From Glandiceps talaboti (Eukaryota; Hemichordata; Enteropneusta; Spengelidae): a stretch of DNA of 64,000 bases. Position numbers and translations under genes: made by a program. Under the pieces are notes generated by a model. It saw only the letters and a program-made list of their open reading frames with translations, did no database searches and had not been told where the DNA came from. Position 1 is the stretch's first letter. Every line of letters begins with the position of its first letter. Positions 25,114 to 46,374 of the stretch are shown piece by piece. The stretch lies in NCBI RefSeq assembly GCF_964340395.1, contig NC_135552.1, forward strand, positions 28,724,681 to 28,788,680, written 5' to 3'.

Positions 25114-26889
25114 CTGAAAACTTTGCACGATAAAAGCCACGTAAAATATCTATAGGTGTGTGAGAAAGTGTGACCGATTTGGCCGATCGCAGCTAGCACT
25201 TCGATTGCATCGTATTATTGACACTTTGGCATTTAAGGTTCTATGTTAGTTTTTAAACGATTTATTTTCAAATTTGGAGTGGTTATGTAATTGTACAGAT
25301 GTACACAAGTTTATGTATGTTTTACTATATTTAGATGATAATGAAAAAATCAAACATTAAAATCAAAACCAAAACTGCAGTGGTATCATTAATGCAGAAT
25401 TAGTTGCCATTACAATTTTCACAAATTAATAAAAAGACACCCTCTCCCCTCTGGCTCGTATAAGCAGTAATGAACCACACATATATTCAGAACACGGTTT
25501 TGGACATGCTCGTTATTTTACAAATATTGTCACTAAAAACGTGATTTCTGAGAACAAAATTAAATTTTACGTGAAATGGCCAATGCAAACAGTGGAAATG
25601 GATAGTTTGTTAATCAACATAGTCAACCTGGGTCAAAATTGAAATCGACTAAAACTTGCAAATCAGAGAGTATCCGGTACAGTACTGTAAGTCTATTTCT
25701 TTCATGACATGTGTAAATACCTTATTCCTTTCAATAAGAGTCACATTGTATCTTGAGAATTGTTATTCAATCGCACTCTTTAAGTACCACATCTGCGTTC
25801 AGTTGGGCAGCATGGCTGAAGGTGTCGAACTACGTTCACTGGTTGCCAACATACCAAGTCAAATAAGTCAGCTACACACTTGAAAGTACTTAGTTCTTGC
25901 CTTTTCACCCTTTCTATTTTCTCTCAAGGGCCAAATTAACCTCTTGAAAACCTTGTTGAAGCATTGATAGGTTAAGAACTTACGTTTTTATAATTTCACT
26001 TCAACGAATAAATCTTACATAGAATAGACGACAGTTGAAGTCAACGGACTGTCATACGTACATTCCATTTTGATTCCGTCATGTTAAGTATAAACAGTTC
26101 ACTTGCTCTCGGCAAATGCACGTGTACAGTCAACACATCACCACTTCAGCATAAACCCTGAATTGTTTTAGTTCCCCATATTTTGGAAAGTCGTTATTCA
26201 ACAAGTGTCATCGCGGTGCAACGACGATACTCAGCCTGACTTGAATGATAGTACGTTCATCAAACAGTCTAACTTTGAAAAAAAGATTCAGTGGTCTTCT
26301 AAAGTTTTGATCGGGTTTTACATCGACATAAGAAAGTGTTACCATAATAAGGAGTCGTCACCTGCTATAATAATGTAATGGCTTGTCAAAAAAGGAACCC
26401 ACATAGCTAGCTAGGTGAGTTTGCCAATTCTGTACCTTACCTGAGAATAGTGAAGCCTTTCAACGAGAGTTTTCCTGGCAGTAGAAGAGGTAAATCTGGT
26501 TTTGAAAGCGGGTGAGTTGGGCACTTATATTTACCTTGCTAAAACCATGAATGCATAAATTAATCAACACATTTGACAACTTGGTAGGTGAATTACGAGA
26601 TAAAGCCAACCTCTAAGCTGGAGTTGTCCACTTTCATTTGTGTCTTGTTTACTTACTAACACCAACCTTCTAATGCTAACAAAAAATCTAATATATCATT
26701 CTGACATTCTGAAGAGCTTTAGAAATATGACTTGGGTATGCATGTAAACTGTGATGATTTAAGCACTGTCGTCAAGACATCGACATGTTACACATAGCCA
26801 ACTATTCTGAAAATTATTAGACATGTTCCAGAGTAAACACTTACAATGGAAGCCAACTGACTGGGCCAACTGATTAGAAACTTGAACAA

Positions 26890-27260
26890 ATTGTCGTGTG
26901 CAAAATCTTACCAACATTGATACATCTTACTGTCTGACTCAACAAAATATCTTAAGAACTTTGCTTCATCTTATTGTCTCATAAGACAAAAAAATTGGGG
27001 TCCAATTGTTACATTTGACTCCACTGACAGGCCTACAAACACAAAATTTGTTACAATGAGTAATTTGGCGACAGTCCGCTAAGATAACTGTAGCTCACCC
27101 AAAGAAAATTTAACAATGTTGCTAAGATTTTTGCTGTGTCAGGTGGTGGACAGAAGCAGTTCAGTACCATTTTTGGCCACCCAAGCGATGAAATGATCAT
27201 TGTCAGTAAGATTTTTGTTGAGCCAGGCGAAGCTTTATTTCTACTCAGATGATTTCCATT
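26890..27260. repeat. Dispersed repeat related to the 24.5-kb element
   Basis: Contains CAAAATCTTACCAACATTG (about 26900), ACAATGTTGCTAAGATTTTT (about 27114) and CAGTAAGATTTTTGTTGAGC (about 27204), matching the inside of the element at 24.5 kb in both orientations. No clean ends found. Confidence 0.5.
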
Positions 27261-27666
27261 GTACCTGTATAAAGAGCGAAAATAAAACCATGGACTTGAG
27301 GGAACGATTTTGAAGAACAATATATTTCATTCTTTAGGGAAACGGTAAAGTAAAAAAAGAATAACAATGTTGTAGATGAATTTATAAACGATAACGCGAT
27401 CCTATATTGTGGAACAGGGGTTTACAGTGTTGATAATTTTGACGTATTTTTGAAGTGTATCTTTTACAGAATTGACATGTTGTGGCAAAACTGTCGTCAA
27501 AACTGAGATAACATCAGACAGATTGCTGGAGGACATATTGACAATGTTGAACATTCAGCATGACCCTTCGATGTCACGTTGAAATGGCACGTTTCGTCTA
27601 GATTCAAGAATGGACGGAGGAAACAAGAGGGCTCGAAATAGTGGTATCGGCAACGGACAACAATGG

Positions 27667-27667
<1 letters not shown>

Positions 27668-27722
<55 letters not shown>
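27668..27722. repeat. (AC)n microsatellite
   Basis: About 27 units. Confidence 0.95.
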
Positions 27723-27725
<3 letters not shown>

Positions 27726-29050
27726 TATACATATACAATAGTAACACATACATACTTATACACGCACACCGACAGACAAACGTTCTGCAATTTCTTTTTT
27801 CACTTTTCTGTTGTAAAACGAAATCAGACTGAGTCTTGACTACTGTCGCTGAACAGTAGAGTAAGCTTCACTCAGGACTTCACCAATTGTCAACAAGAAA
27901 CTTCAACACCACATGTCCAAAATACATAGCCGTTCACTTGGCCTAATCTTGTTTAACATTTTGATTTCATTAGATTTGGACAAAAACACCTGGTTTGTAT
28001 TTGTCCTGATCAGTTTACATTTGACTTTCTGTTGTCCCTGGCTCTCACTTTGTTCAATTCAAGGTCAAGAATTCGTTGTTGCAAACATTGGGTTAATACT
28101 GTGACAACAGTTTATGTGTTCAACACCGCACTCACCAACGATAGGTTAGATCACTTGGTATGCCGCCCCACTTTTTCTGTGACATTTACAGCCCCAATAA
28201 TGTGAATATGTCGAACAAAGAATTCCTTATTATATGGAAAAATATTTTGACTAATTTTAGCTCTCACTAAGATGATCTATGATATAAACTTACATGGTGG
28301 TTATTTGCATAAATAGATATGTAAAATCGAGTTGTAATTGGAACACTTGCAAGTTTTATAAGCATACCCCACCGAGATTGGCTATTTTGGATAATACAGA
28401 ACACGTGTTTTTAGGGCGAAAACAGACAAACTATCCGCACGATCAACACAAAGCTGTGATGCGAGAACCCCCTTGTAATATAATAATGATAGTGTATTTT
28501 CAACTGGTCTTTAAGAATTATAAGATGGTCTTCATAGCGAAACATTAGGTTTAGTTACAAGTGAACTAAAAAGTATGATATTGGTAAAAATGATTTTAAT
28601 CAGTGAATTTACGACCATGTAAATCAAAGAACTAATTCTGCCTTATGGTTATTATACTTTGACCTGCTTTCTTTAGTTTGTTTGACAAATTTACATTCTA
28701 CCAACTCAAAGTCCCCGGTATGATATTGATGAAGATGAAGGCCTGTAGAGCTAGTGTCAAACAGTAACAATATACCGTTTTACGTCAATTTTAAGGCTGT
28801 GCCATTATCTTCTTTATCTTCTAGTGTCTGGTTTGCCCCCCACCCCCTCTGTAAGTTGGACACATTCTCGCAAACCAGAGCTGATATTTCTTTCGCAACA
28901 CTGCGAAATATCAAACTGTTGACCATGCCTCTTGGACAGTGTCATAAAAGAGGCCATGGTTTATAACAATGGTTGCATGTTGTAGAGACAGCGCTTTTAT
29001 AATATAGAGTCATAATCATTCTACATCTAACAATCAACTTGTGTTTACTG
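27723..29050. other. No recognised gene
   Basis: Intergenic sequence with short unsupported frames. Confidence 0.5.
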
Positions 29051-29059
29051 TGATGGTGC

Positions 29060-29245
<186 letters not shown>

Positions 29246-29249
29246 GATG

Positions 29250-30070
29250 AAGACGAGGAGGAGGAAAGGGACTTGAATGAGACCTTATTTAGCACGAGAT
29301 AGTTTACAGTGTGTTTTGTAAAACTGAATTTTGTCGTGCTTATCTGTCTAACAGAAACTCAAGCCTTCGTAGAAGACATACTCCCCCAAAAAACAGGTTT
29401 GTTGTATGACGAAAGTATTTTGCACATTTAAGTTTGTTCTTGAGTAAAATCTTTAGTATCCAGCTTGAAAGCTAACCATCATACACTTTAAGATAAATGC
29501 AGACTTTTGAAAGGTGTGTTGTGCCCCTTGTGGGCTAACTGAGGCGATCTCAAATACTGTAATTCCTTGATCAAAGTATTTACATAAACAGACTGACTAA
29601 TTTACCACAAAATTGGTAAATAATTTGACGAAATTCGTCGATTCAGTACCTACACCCCATACTTGGAATATGTCCAAAATATTTAACAACATTGTACCGT
29701 ACCAACGATGCTATAGTACGTAGCAGGTACAAATCTACTAAATATTTCATACGCGGTATGACTTTCGTGATTTACGTTTTATGAACTTTAAAAAAAAGAG
29801 TAAACAAATAAGTCATTTACTATCCTGTCAATCCAAACTTTGGAATTTCTATTAGGTATAATTATACTTTGACATATTATGATGGAAATAAACATATTGT
29901 ACGGTAACCATAGAATTTCAGTGACCCTCCCTTACTTCAGTTCTATTTAGCCCCAGACACCTGTTTTGTTGTTACTATGCGCTCTCCACACCTATTGCCT
30001 ATTACTTAGTGTGGAGAGCTTCTTGAGATGTTAAGACCAAGACAAGTCTCCGGGTTAATTCTTATCCAGA
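29250..30070. other. No recognised gene
   Basis: AT-rich unique sequence, nothing identified. Confidence 0.5.
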
Positions 30071-30072
30071 CT

Positions 30073-30150
<78 letters not shown>

Positions 30151-30163
30151 GCACGCACGCACA
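30071..30163. repeat. (AC)n microsatellite with ACGC end
   Basis: About 38 AC units followed by (GCAC)n. Confidence 0.95.
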
Positions 30164-30164
30164 T

Positions 30165-32600
30165 GACGCAAGTCGTAGTGTAGGGGAAAGCGTTGCCTGA
30201 GCGTTGCCCTCGAACCGCGGGAAATTTAATTTCTCTTTCTCCCACTCTCACCTTTAGATTTAGATTTATCATTGTTTTCTCTAAGTTTTATTGTTCATGG
30301 CTCCGTTCCCCGCGTCAAAACAACATTGCGGTACCCTGCCTGGTCCTCTTACCCCCTCTGTCCTTATGTCTTGAAGTGAACTTCTCGGTTTATAACCTGT
30401 CACTGGGATTTGTATACGTCTTCCTGTGTAATTGTCTAACTTTTCCGTCAATAGGCATATCCTCTACTTTCTTTTCATCAAAAAGCTGAACGTTATACTC
30501 TCTACCCTTTGAGCAAGATTTAAGACAATTAAGCTTACAACTCGCACGTAAAATTGCCCTCACATTGACAAAGGCTACATTTACCGTAAATGAAAAAACC
30601 CTGCATTGTTGGTCAATGTATAAACCATTCGACGAGTACATAGTCAGGTATAAACTACGTTATGGATGATGTCGAGTTCTTGTACAGCCCTAGCTATGAA
30701 TTATCTATACATTAAGAATAGGTTTTATTTACTTGTACCCGGTTTTGGGTGATTTCAAATTTCTCAAGAACAATTTCTTTTATCAAACATCTACCATTTC
30801 AAATAAAATGAGTAGTAACAGTTTTCACCAAGAAGACAACATACTGTATCTACCGAAGGCCATTGTTTCAAAGTGTGTGTGTAACAAGCCATCATTGTAA
30901 CTCTGTACAAAGGTTTCAGCGACTTCGTAATATTTACTGTTGAATTTAGCCACCACAACTTGCACGCCTTGGGGGCGTGCTACCGAATTTGTCATCTTGT
31001 GAAACGATGTGTGAGAGAGGGCCGAGGGCGACATGACGGGACGCTTAGGTGACATACACTAACGTGTACTGTGTTGAAAGAAACGGTGTGAGAATTCGAA
31101 TATGGATTTTTAAGCACTATAATGTTAAAATACGTAAACGGTAGAATAACGGTAAAATAGGTACGTTGTGTTACTGGCGTGTTGTCTGATGAAATGTGAA
31201 TATACGAAAATAATAGAGTGCGAAGAGAAAGTAAAAGTGGAAGGCATTTCGATGAATTAAAAAATAGAAACGAAACAGAGGAGAAAAGTGACCAAGATTT
31301 GAAAAAGACATAAAAAGAAAATTGTAAACATATGCGCAACACAACAATGCATAGTAAAACGACATATTATTTCAAATGTGCCAGCAGATAGTTTGCTCAT
31401 TATAATTGTATTTGCAAAGTTTTCAACAACCGATTTGTGAATATTGTGTAGAATATATATATAGCATAAGCATGGTCACTATACATGTTTGTCATCTATT
31501 GTGGGTATATATATGTCTTGATTTTGAAATAGTAAGATTAAACCTGAATGCTAAAGTAAATATCATAAAACAAAGTATTAGAAGTATCAAAGGTAAATAT
31601 AAAGTTTACTTTTGATTGATTAGTTCTTAGTTCTATATGTGAGTAGCTATGAGTAACAATAAATGTGACAGTTGAAAGGTATTCTGACATGAAGTGTGAC
31701 CTAAATAATTTGTATAACCCCCAAGATGTGGGTTGAGAACTTGCGGTAATGTCAATAATGAAATAGCAGGCTCATCATGCTCATTGTGACTATACAGTAT
31801 ATATACTATTAGGTGAAAAGGTCAAATGAATTGGGAGGTGCCACAGCAGAGAGACAAAATGGATGACGCAACATACTTCTACACTACAATGGAAAAACAG
31901 TTGATCTGAAAAAGAACGGTGTCTGTTTTGACAAAAATCTTACTAACGTCGCTACATGGTACGACAATTTTTGTTTACAAATGTTTCATTTTCTTTTAGT
32001 GACTATGGGCTACATATAAAATATTTACACAATGTATCAATTATGCTTAGCAATGTTAGAAATGAGATTTTCGATTCTTGTCCAACCAGATGACGTTCTG
32101 TTTTAGGTTAATTGGTTTTTGTCATCTTCTATTCTATTGTATTATGTAATTATCAAATAAAAATGATTTCGTCAGAAGAATTGCCCCTGTTGTGCCTAGC
32201 AAGAATTATCCGTATCAAATTTAACAGTCTGGTATCCGAAATTTAGAAAATATCAAGAAATGGAAATCAACTTAATAGTTAATATAGTGGTTGTGGTTCT
32301 AATCCGCATCAAATCCGTGATTATATTTGATAATTCTTTATGAAATATTAATTTTGTTGGTAACTTTGATAGTTTTGGTCATTTTGCGATCAAAGATGAT
32401 ATAATAGAAATCTTCACGTTGATTTCAGGCAGTTTAGTTCTTCAATGACAGTGTCGATATACAGGGCTAATAGTAGTCGACACATGTGGAAAGGGAGAGA
32501 CGCTAAATTAATGCCTGTACGTATTGGTAAGTGTGATGTCACGTTATTTTCAGCACTTTGTGGTAGCACTCTTTCCTTTGGTAGATACGGTGTCGTTTTA
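30165..32600. other. No recognised gene; 3' flank of gene C
   Basis: Contains two fragments of the dispersed repeat family (31915-31985 and 32060-32115). No canonical AATAAA was found on the minus strand soon after the gene C stop. Confidence 0.5.
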
Positions 32601-32603
32601 ATC

Positions 32604-38985
<6,382 letters not shown>

Positions 38986-39009
38986 TGCGGATTTCTAATT
39001 TTATAAGGT

Positions 39010-40350
39010 ATTGTTTAAGATCTGCTAAAAAACAATAACAATAAGAATTCTGTAAATATAAACACATGAAACATAATTTTATTTGTTTTAAATGTACCAC
39101 ATCTTACGATCAGCATTCTATAATACATATTTGAGGATGATGAGGCACTTGAAACGTCTGATTTTGTATTTGGATATTGGTTTGTTTTGTGTGTTAAAAG
39201 GGGAGGGGTGAATAAACGGACATTAAACTTGCAACGCCGTTAAAACTCGGGCATGAAGTGGTGCGGTTCAAGTGACCGACTTAATCTAACTTGTCAATTT
39301 TAGAATCAAGTATGTGTTTAGCTGAACTATAGATAGTTTGGTGACCCACTTCACATGTAAGTGAAACACGTAGAGACATATAATTCGTTTTGAAATTGAT
39401 GTGGTCACAGACAACGCTATAAATATCGGGAATTGAAACACATTCTAGGGAGTAAGAATTCTAGAATAAAGTGTTAAGAGGAAAAGGATTATTTTAATTC
39501 TTTTTACATTATAGACATAATGTATTGGTCGTCACATATTTTAAATAAAAACATTCGAACGCGTATAGACCAAATGTGACAATGTCATAATAATGGGGAT
39601 CGTGCACGTGGACTGAGAAGTAAGTATCCACACACAAAAGTCATTACACAGACCGGGTTCTCCGCTACTTCCTCGAGATTGTTGTGTTTTATTGGTCATT
39701 TAATTTTCATGAGTTGATTTACCAGATATTTTTTCCATTAGCTCATTATCATTAAGAGTCAGTAACGTACACTGACTGCCTTTGTAATGACTTTATAAAC
39801 CTACCAGTAAATAAATAAATGAAATAACTATTACAGATAAAGGCCAGTTTTCCCAACATAGCAAGAACTCGGTGAACTTGCTGGTTGATTGAATCATGAT
39901 GCAGTGCTATATTTGGACAGGGTTGAAATATTTAACGCTTCGACTGCTTCATATGTATAGGAATGCCAAGACAAGTCTTGAGTGTTCGTAAATATTCACT
40001 GTTTAATTTCGATCAATAGTTTACAACTCATAAACTTATTGCGTGTTGACTCGATCCCTTGATAAATATTGCATTTATGATATCTTTGCAAGACTCTTCA
40101 TGAACTACAGAACTGATGATGACTGAAAATTATTGGTAAAAGCAGGCATATGGTAGTTTGAGTCATGCATATTTTGGATAAATTAAATTTGTTTTCTGTC
40201 ATTCTACTGCATTCCAGTTTTACATTTTTGTTGATTTTGGGTCACGATTGACAAAAATCGTGTCGAGTGAGGTGAAGAATAATGTACGACGCTATTTGTT
40301 ACAATTACTCATTAATTTGGTTGGAGTAGCACTTAATGAATTGTACAGGT
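39010..40350. other. No recognised gene upstream of gene C
   Basis: Presumed promoter-proximal DNA. No clear core promoter; a 5' non-coding exon cannot be excluded. Confidence 0.5.
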
Positions 40351-40351
40351 A

Positions 40352-40699
40352 TTAACTTTTTGACACATACCTTTAGACACAGTGGTATATATCAGAATGA
40401 AAACAAACACAGCAAAGACGTACAAAGACGGACTGGGTCTTTAACTTTTTGACACATACCTTTAGACACAGTGGCATATATCAGAATGAAAACAAACACA
40501 GCCAAGACGTACAAAGACGGACTGGGTCTTTAACTTTTTGACACATACCTTTAGACACAGTGGTATATATCAGAATGAAAACAAACACAGCCAAGACGGA
40601 CAGGGTCTTTAACTTTTTGACACATACTTTTAGACACAGTGGTATATGTCAGAATGAAAACAAACACAGCTAATACATACAAAGACGGACTGGGTCTTA
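40352..40699. repeat. 89-bp tandem repeat, four copies, exon-like unit
   Basis: Copies start at 40352, 40441, 40530 and 40609; the third lacks 10 bp. On the minus strand each holds an open hydrophobic stretch (RPSPSLYVFAVFVFILIYTT in the consensus) followed by a GTATGT donor-like site. The 89-bp period breaks the frame between copies. Located 1.4 kb upstream of gene C on its strand. Confidence 0.9.
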
Positions 40700-43110
40700 T
40701 TTATTAATTGATCCTACAATAGGTACATCACGTGATATCATTAGTGTAAATTATGTAATATGTTGATCTATAATGATGCAATTCACGTCATATTTTATTT
40801 GTTTTTATAACTCATTGCGTTCCTTGTAAACTGAAACGCATTAAAAAAAGTTCTCATGTTGATGCGAATAAATTTAGAATTCTATTGCCTTTCATTCTTA
40901 TACTCGTCAAATGTGGAATGAATTAAAGTAGTACAATGATCAAATGTCAAATATACTTGAATTTTTCTCATGATTATTTATTTCACTTCGATTTTAATGT
41001 GATGAGTATACGTCAGTAGTTTCATTTGAATTCTCAATGGTTTTACATGCATGGTATATCTATGGGATATCATGGCTATTTCGTCAAAGTCGAAATAACA
41101 AACTAATAAAACCTATTTGTGTGGTTTCTCATGAACGGCACGAAATACTTCATCTTGGCCTAGCCAAATGAAATTGTTCTGTTATCACTGTGTCGACTAT
41201 TCATGGATGTTTACTAGTCGCTACTTTGGTCAAAGTATTCTTATCACCCCCGACTTCACTTTTCGTATCACATCTGACACTGCTGCTGACATTCAGTAAT
41301 AAATAACACTTTCAATTACATTCATTCTCGTTCTCGCTGTGAGCGTGAAGCGAGACGCAAGTGGTGTTGAATGCAGCAAGCGTTTTTATTTGTTACCATA
41401 GTGCTCGCTAGATATTGAGTAATTTACGAACATATCGACTATTCAATCAAAATCCATGTAATTTGAACTGAAATCGAGTACATATGTCGGACAGTTTGTC
41501 ATCGCGAGAATAAAATCCCGCCAAAGTTATGGATTTCGCGGTCACTGCACAATTTTGACGACACTGAGATTGACGATTGGTTACGTTGGACGTATATTTC
41601 TTTTCATACAGTATCTCGATTATGGAGAATGGAGTCGTAAAATTCTTACATTAGAAGGAAGTCATCAATTATGGAACTCATAACATGGAAAGGACCGATG
41701 TCATCTTGGTGTTGGACGTAAAAGTGCGAGTTAAAAGTTAAGTGAGTTAAACGCAGCAACTTGACGTTCAACTTAACTCTGGAAAGACATAACACATTGT
41801 GACTGGTGTAGGATCTTATAATAAATGGTGTTTTTACACTAAGGACTAAGGTAATTGTGTTAATTTTCCGAAGAAATTACATTTCGACATTTGTTATTTC
41901 GTGTGGCGTATTTCATTACAACAGATGATACCATGCACCTTTCCTAGAAGCTTACAGACCAGGTAAGTGCTGAGCGTTTTTTTTTTTGACCGGTAAATAT
42001 TATATATATATATATAGTTAAATATAACTATGGATTGATTTTGTTCGGAAAAAGTTTAAATTTGGTTGATCAAATATAAATGTTATTTTATCAAAAATAC
42101 TGTTCAGTTTCGCTGTTTTTATAGCGCTAAAATTGACAACGGGCAAACTTCTTACGCTATACTGCGACGGGTCTAGTATACGATGCCAGAATCGTGCTTC
42201 AATCAATTTCCCCCCAAAAGTTTGACCTCATAATACGCCCCTAAAGTAATACATACGCCATGAAAATAGATTTGTGTCGGGTCGAATCGTGATTTGCATT
42301 ATTGGTCGCTACGACAGCTACCCCAATACTCGAGGCCAAGGAAAACATACTTTTTGACAGCTTTCATTTGTCAATAAGCTGGTCGTGTACATCGACAAGG
42401 CAATACAGTGACCACAAGCTAGACAACCCACTTGGTCGTTACCTAGTAGCAAGAATGGGTTATTGAAATTTCAGAAAAGAGCGAGGAAAACCATAGCATA
42501 TTTTTACCTGAAACACCATATTCATAATATATGGTTAGGTATTTATTTTAAAATGATAAGGTATACTAAGTGTATGTTATCAATTAAAAATGGAAGAGGC
42601 AAAAAATCAATGCTACCGTGGATATTTGTAGTTGATCGTCCAGACTTGACTCAATTTAATATAGACACTACTCGTCTGTTGATTGACATATTGACCAATT
42701 TACACGCCAACAATTACAAATACACGCCAGTCACACCCTTTTGTCACGTGGACATCGTGATTGATTTCATTTCATATCAGTATTTCGCGACATTGTCAGG
42801 CTTGTAAATGACACTGTCATTTTTGACACAACCTCGCTGAAAGGATTAGGTTTGTAGTAGTAATATTTCTATTTGTTTTGATATAATAACCTTTTACCCA
42901 GATGTAGCGAAGAGGTCGTTAACTTTGTACATTTGTTGTTGAAAAGAGAGTATGAATATTTGTTTTCATGACAAGCTTCAACTAAAATGGTTTTTATTTT
43001 GAAAAGAGTGGATTTGTACTCTGAGGCTCTGATAAGGTAAATGGTTTGTTCAGAGCTTTATATTTATACTCTACTTTGAAGCTTACATAACAACATACAG
43101 TAGTAGTATA
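40700..43110. other. No recognised gene
   Basis: AT-rich intergenic. Frames at 42018-42206 (minus) and 42463-42807 (plus) have no splice or family support. Confidence 0.5.
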
Positions 43111-43119
43111 TTAAAAACA

Positions 43120-43405
43120 CCTACAACACAAAACAACACAACACAACATAACATGACATGACATGACATAATATAACATAACACTAAAACACAACACAAC
43201 ACAATACAACACAACACAACACAACACAACGCAGCACATCGCAACACAACACAACAAAACGCAGCACAACACAACACAACACAACACAACACAACACAAC
43301 GCAGCACATCGCAACACAACACAACGCAGCACAACGCAACGCAACACAACACAACACAACACAACACAGCACAACGCAACGCAACACAACACAACACAAT
43401 AGAAT
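43120..43405. repeat. ACACA-type pentanucleotide array with GCAGC variants
   Basis: Mostly CAACA units with a higher-order repeat containing ACGCAGCACATCGCAACACA, seen around 43228 and 43298. The Cys/Val-rich minus frames are repeat translations. Confidence 0.93.
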
Positions 43406-43409
43406 AAAG

Positions 43410-43733
43410 CACACTATAACACAATGTAACAAAATCTTTAGTATTGAAATAGCTGATCGTCCTGAAGAAAGCCTTCTGTTAGGAATTGAGCAGAATTTAT
43501 GGCGGGCGGGGTGGGGGTGGGGCTGGGGATGGGGTGGGGCTGAGAGGGCCTGCGAAGGGAGCCTTGAAAATTATAATGCTCTGAAAAGGGGCCTTGAAAA
43601 ATTAAACCTCAGGAGCAGACATTTACCTTTTTTATTTCCGAAATTTCTTGCATCGCGACAAATAATGAACACAATGGCAGGTGATTATAGCCATGAGGAA
43701 GTGCCTTTGTCTTTGCGTGTATATGTGTGTTCC

Positions 43734-43764
<31 letters not shown>

Positions 43765-44605
43765 TGTCTGGATATACACAGAGTTAAAATGAGGATCATA
43801 TTCAAGTATTCTATTGCTTTAAATTATGTATGAGGTTTGGTAATTTATGCTTCTAAATCGTTTCCTACACGTCCTTATTGGAAAGGGGATACCCCTCCCA
43901 TTTCCTTCGCACAAACACATTATGGTGATGCTGTCCCTCCCCCAAAATCAAGTTTGTATGAAAAAAAACCTTACTGGCAAAGTATCTCCAAGTATAGGTT
44001 AGAGCTCAATATGACATTTTCCCTTGTGAATTAGCCCACATCTGGTCTTAAAGAAATATCTTGGGGAACACCCCATTTTTATGAGTCTCAGAGCGCTATT
44101 AAAGAGAAGGGCTTCGAAATTTTGTTTTGATCAAAATATTTTCTCCTCTTGCCGTCCTACCGTAAATTATGTTCGTTCCCTAGAGGGTAGCCTAGATATC
44201 ATAGTTTGGAGCTATGGGTCTGGCACTGTCTGTTTATGAGGAAAGATGTATTGCCCTAATTTCCACATTGATTTAATTCCAAGTGTGGACAGTTGATTTC
44301 ATGCCCGAGATAATCTGCCTCAACCCATTAACTGGACGACTTTCTTAGCAGTGTCTCAATTCCACAGAAGAAATATTGGGCTAGGTTCTATTCTGTTAGA
44401 GTGATTGTAAATCTTCCAATAGAAAGGATAATGTGTACTAGGCACCTTGGATTGTACGTAAACTAGATATTCAGGCGCCCAGTAAAACGAATTAAACGAA
44501 GGCGTTTCTTTTCTAAGCGATGGGTAATGACAATGGACAGACATGTGGTAACGTAGATTGTAGTAAGACAAACTCAGTATAATGTATTATCTATAAAAAA
44601 TGCAT
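43410..44605. other. No recognised gene
   Basis: Includes a G-rich stretch at 43500-43560 and a G-tract at about 43749-43764. Confidence 0.5.
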
Positions 44606-44610
44606 AACGC

Positions 44611-44638
44611 CTCTCTCTCTCTCTCTCTCTCTCGCTCG

Positions 44639-44698
<60 letters not shown>
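44611..44698. repeat. (CT)n(CA)n microsatellite
   Basis: CT units with two CG interruptions, then about 20 CA units. Confidence 0.95.
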
Positions 44699-44704
<6 letters not shown>

Positions 44705-45933
44705 GTCTGTTCACATTTCAATCGCTTTGAACAAATTTATGTATTTCATCCTAAAACCCAAGTTGGTTAGCTTTCACACAGCAAATGGGAAGAGTGTAAT
44801 AAAATTCCTGTATCACTATAAAAAAATGTCATAAGTAGCCGAGCTGCACGACCTGGCTATACATCATGCAATGGATTTAATGTAGCTGTTTCTTAGCGCT
44901 CTCACATCGAAACACGCCATGTCATATAAACACATACGCGCCTACTCCACTAGTTCATCGACATCGCGTAAAAATGAAGACGAACGCCCCTGTGTTTGCT
45001 AAAGATATCTTCAGTAATTACAAGTGGGTGGCCGGGAAATCAAGTAGGTTAATATGTGATTCCACTTTTAAAAATATTTCAATACACCATTAATGACCAC
45101 TATCAACGACGAGTATAAAACAGAAATGAAGCTGCCGTAAAATTTACATTTCACAAATCACTGGTCAAATTTTTACACTTTCGATGGAATAGTTGACTTG
45201 AAATTGGATGTTGAGTATATGTCAGAAGACAGAAACGTGAAGATCCGAAGTGTTTTGAAATTGAAATAGTTCCAAGCTATTGTTAATAAGTCTACTAGCG
45301 GTTGTGTTTGAAATATTCTGGAATCCATACGGATGGGGGTTTTGAATTCGTTATGCCCCCCTCCCCCATCACATCAAAATTCAAAATCACTAATCTAATG
45401 ATTTCTAGGCTACGTTTGAAGATCTCTATCAGATTAAAACCCAACGGTTAGTCTCTAGGCTAATTGTAAATAAGCCCCAAAATATATCCAATCATCAAAT
45501 CGCGAACTGAAAAATGTTGTAATGATGTCAGTACAATGCCAATGGCACATTAAAAAGTTGAAGTTGAAGTTACATGCAACGAGGTATTATTGACCCAGAA
45601 GGAAAGGAAAGCTTATCAAAATTTCAGTCTACAAGTAAAATGTTCCAGTCACGGAATGTTGCTGCAACAGATCACTTCTTATCTGTCTGCCAAATACTGA
45701 CGTCCAAAATGGTTAAAATCTGGCATGAGGGGCTACGATGGCAGAGACTATGCAAACAAAAAGGCACTGAGTATATAAAGCTGTTGTAAGTGGCTGTATT
45801 TTTTTCTTAAAGTATACTTTCTGTTGACACATGTCATTTTCTGACGTTAATTGTCATCTCCAGGATGGCGTATGTGAAGAAAGTTCACCAAGTAGCATTT
45901 TATTGAAGAGAGGTACTTAAAAAATACACTTAC

Positions 45934-46062
45934 TGTAATTTTGACAGGACTGGTGTATTTATCTGGCTCGTCTGTGATCAACCAAGTTCTGACAGCTTCT
46001 GTTCTTGACACATACAAGTAGTTGCAATTCACGCAAACAGGCTCGTTCAGGATATGTTTCAA
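45934..46062 (-). CDS. Unassigned exon-like segment, 43 codons
   Basis: A CCAAACAG acceptor and a GTAAGT donor bound exactly 43 open codons (129 nt, phase 0 both sides) reading LKHILNEPVCVNCNYLYV, then SRTEAVRTWLITDEPDKYTS and PVKIT. Composition is protein-like and not repeat-derived. No family recognised. It could belong with the candidate at 55.6 kb on the same strand. Confidence 0.3.
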
Positions 46063-46374
46063 CTGTTTGGCTTACTACTGAACTGAACTTGTCTTGAAAC
46101 TTCTGTTCGCACTGGCATTTGAACTAAACGCTTGTTGTGTGTACAGAAACTATATAACTCTTTTTCCTGTTTTACTTACCACGATATCAAATAGTACATA
46201 TTTATAATTTAAATTTGACCTGTACAAATAAGATGATGACGTTAGTTGTTACAACTTAAGTGCAATAAATTAAATGGGGGGGTGGGGGTGATACTATTTC
46301 AACATGATAAAGAGCTGATTTTGCCAAATTCATTTTGACGAATCTCATTATTTTTAAGAGTAGCCCAGAGACTT

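Noticed and set aside
27051-27320. Minus-strand 89-aa frame
   Set aside because: Overlaps the dispersed repeat with the GTAAGATTTTTGTTGAGC motif and has no protein-like features.
38999-39005. TATA box for gene C
   Set aside because: Only 14 nt before the start codon; initiation 30 nt downstream would fall inside the coding exon.
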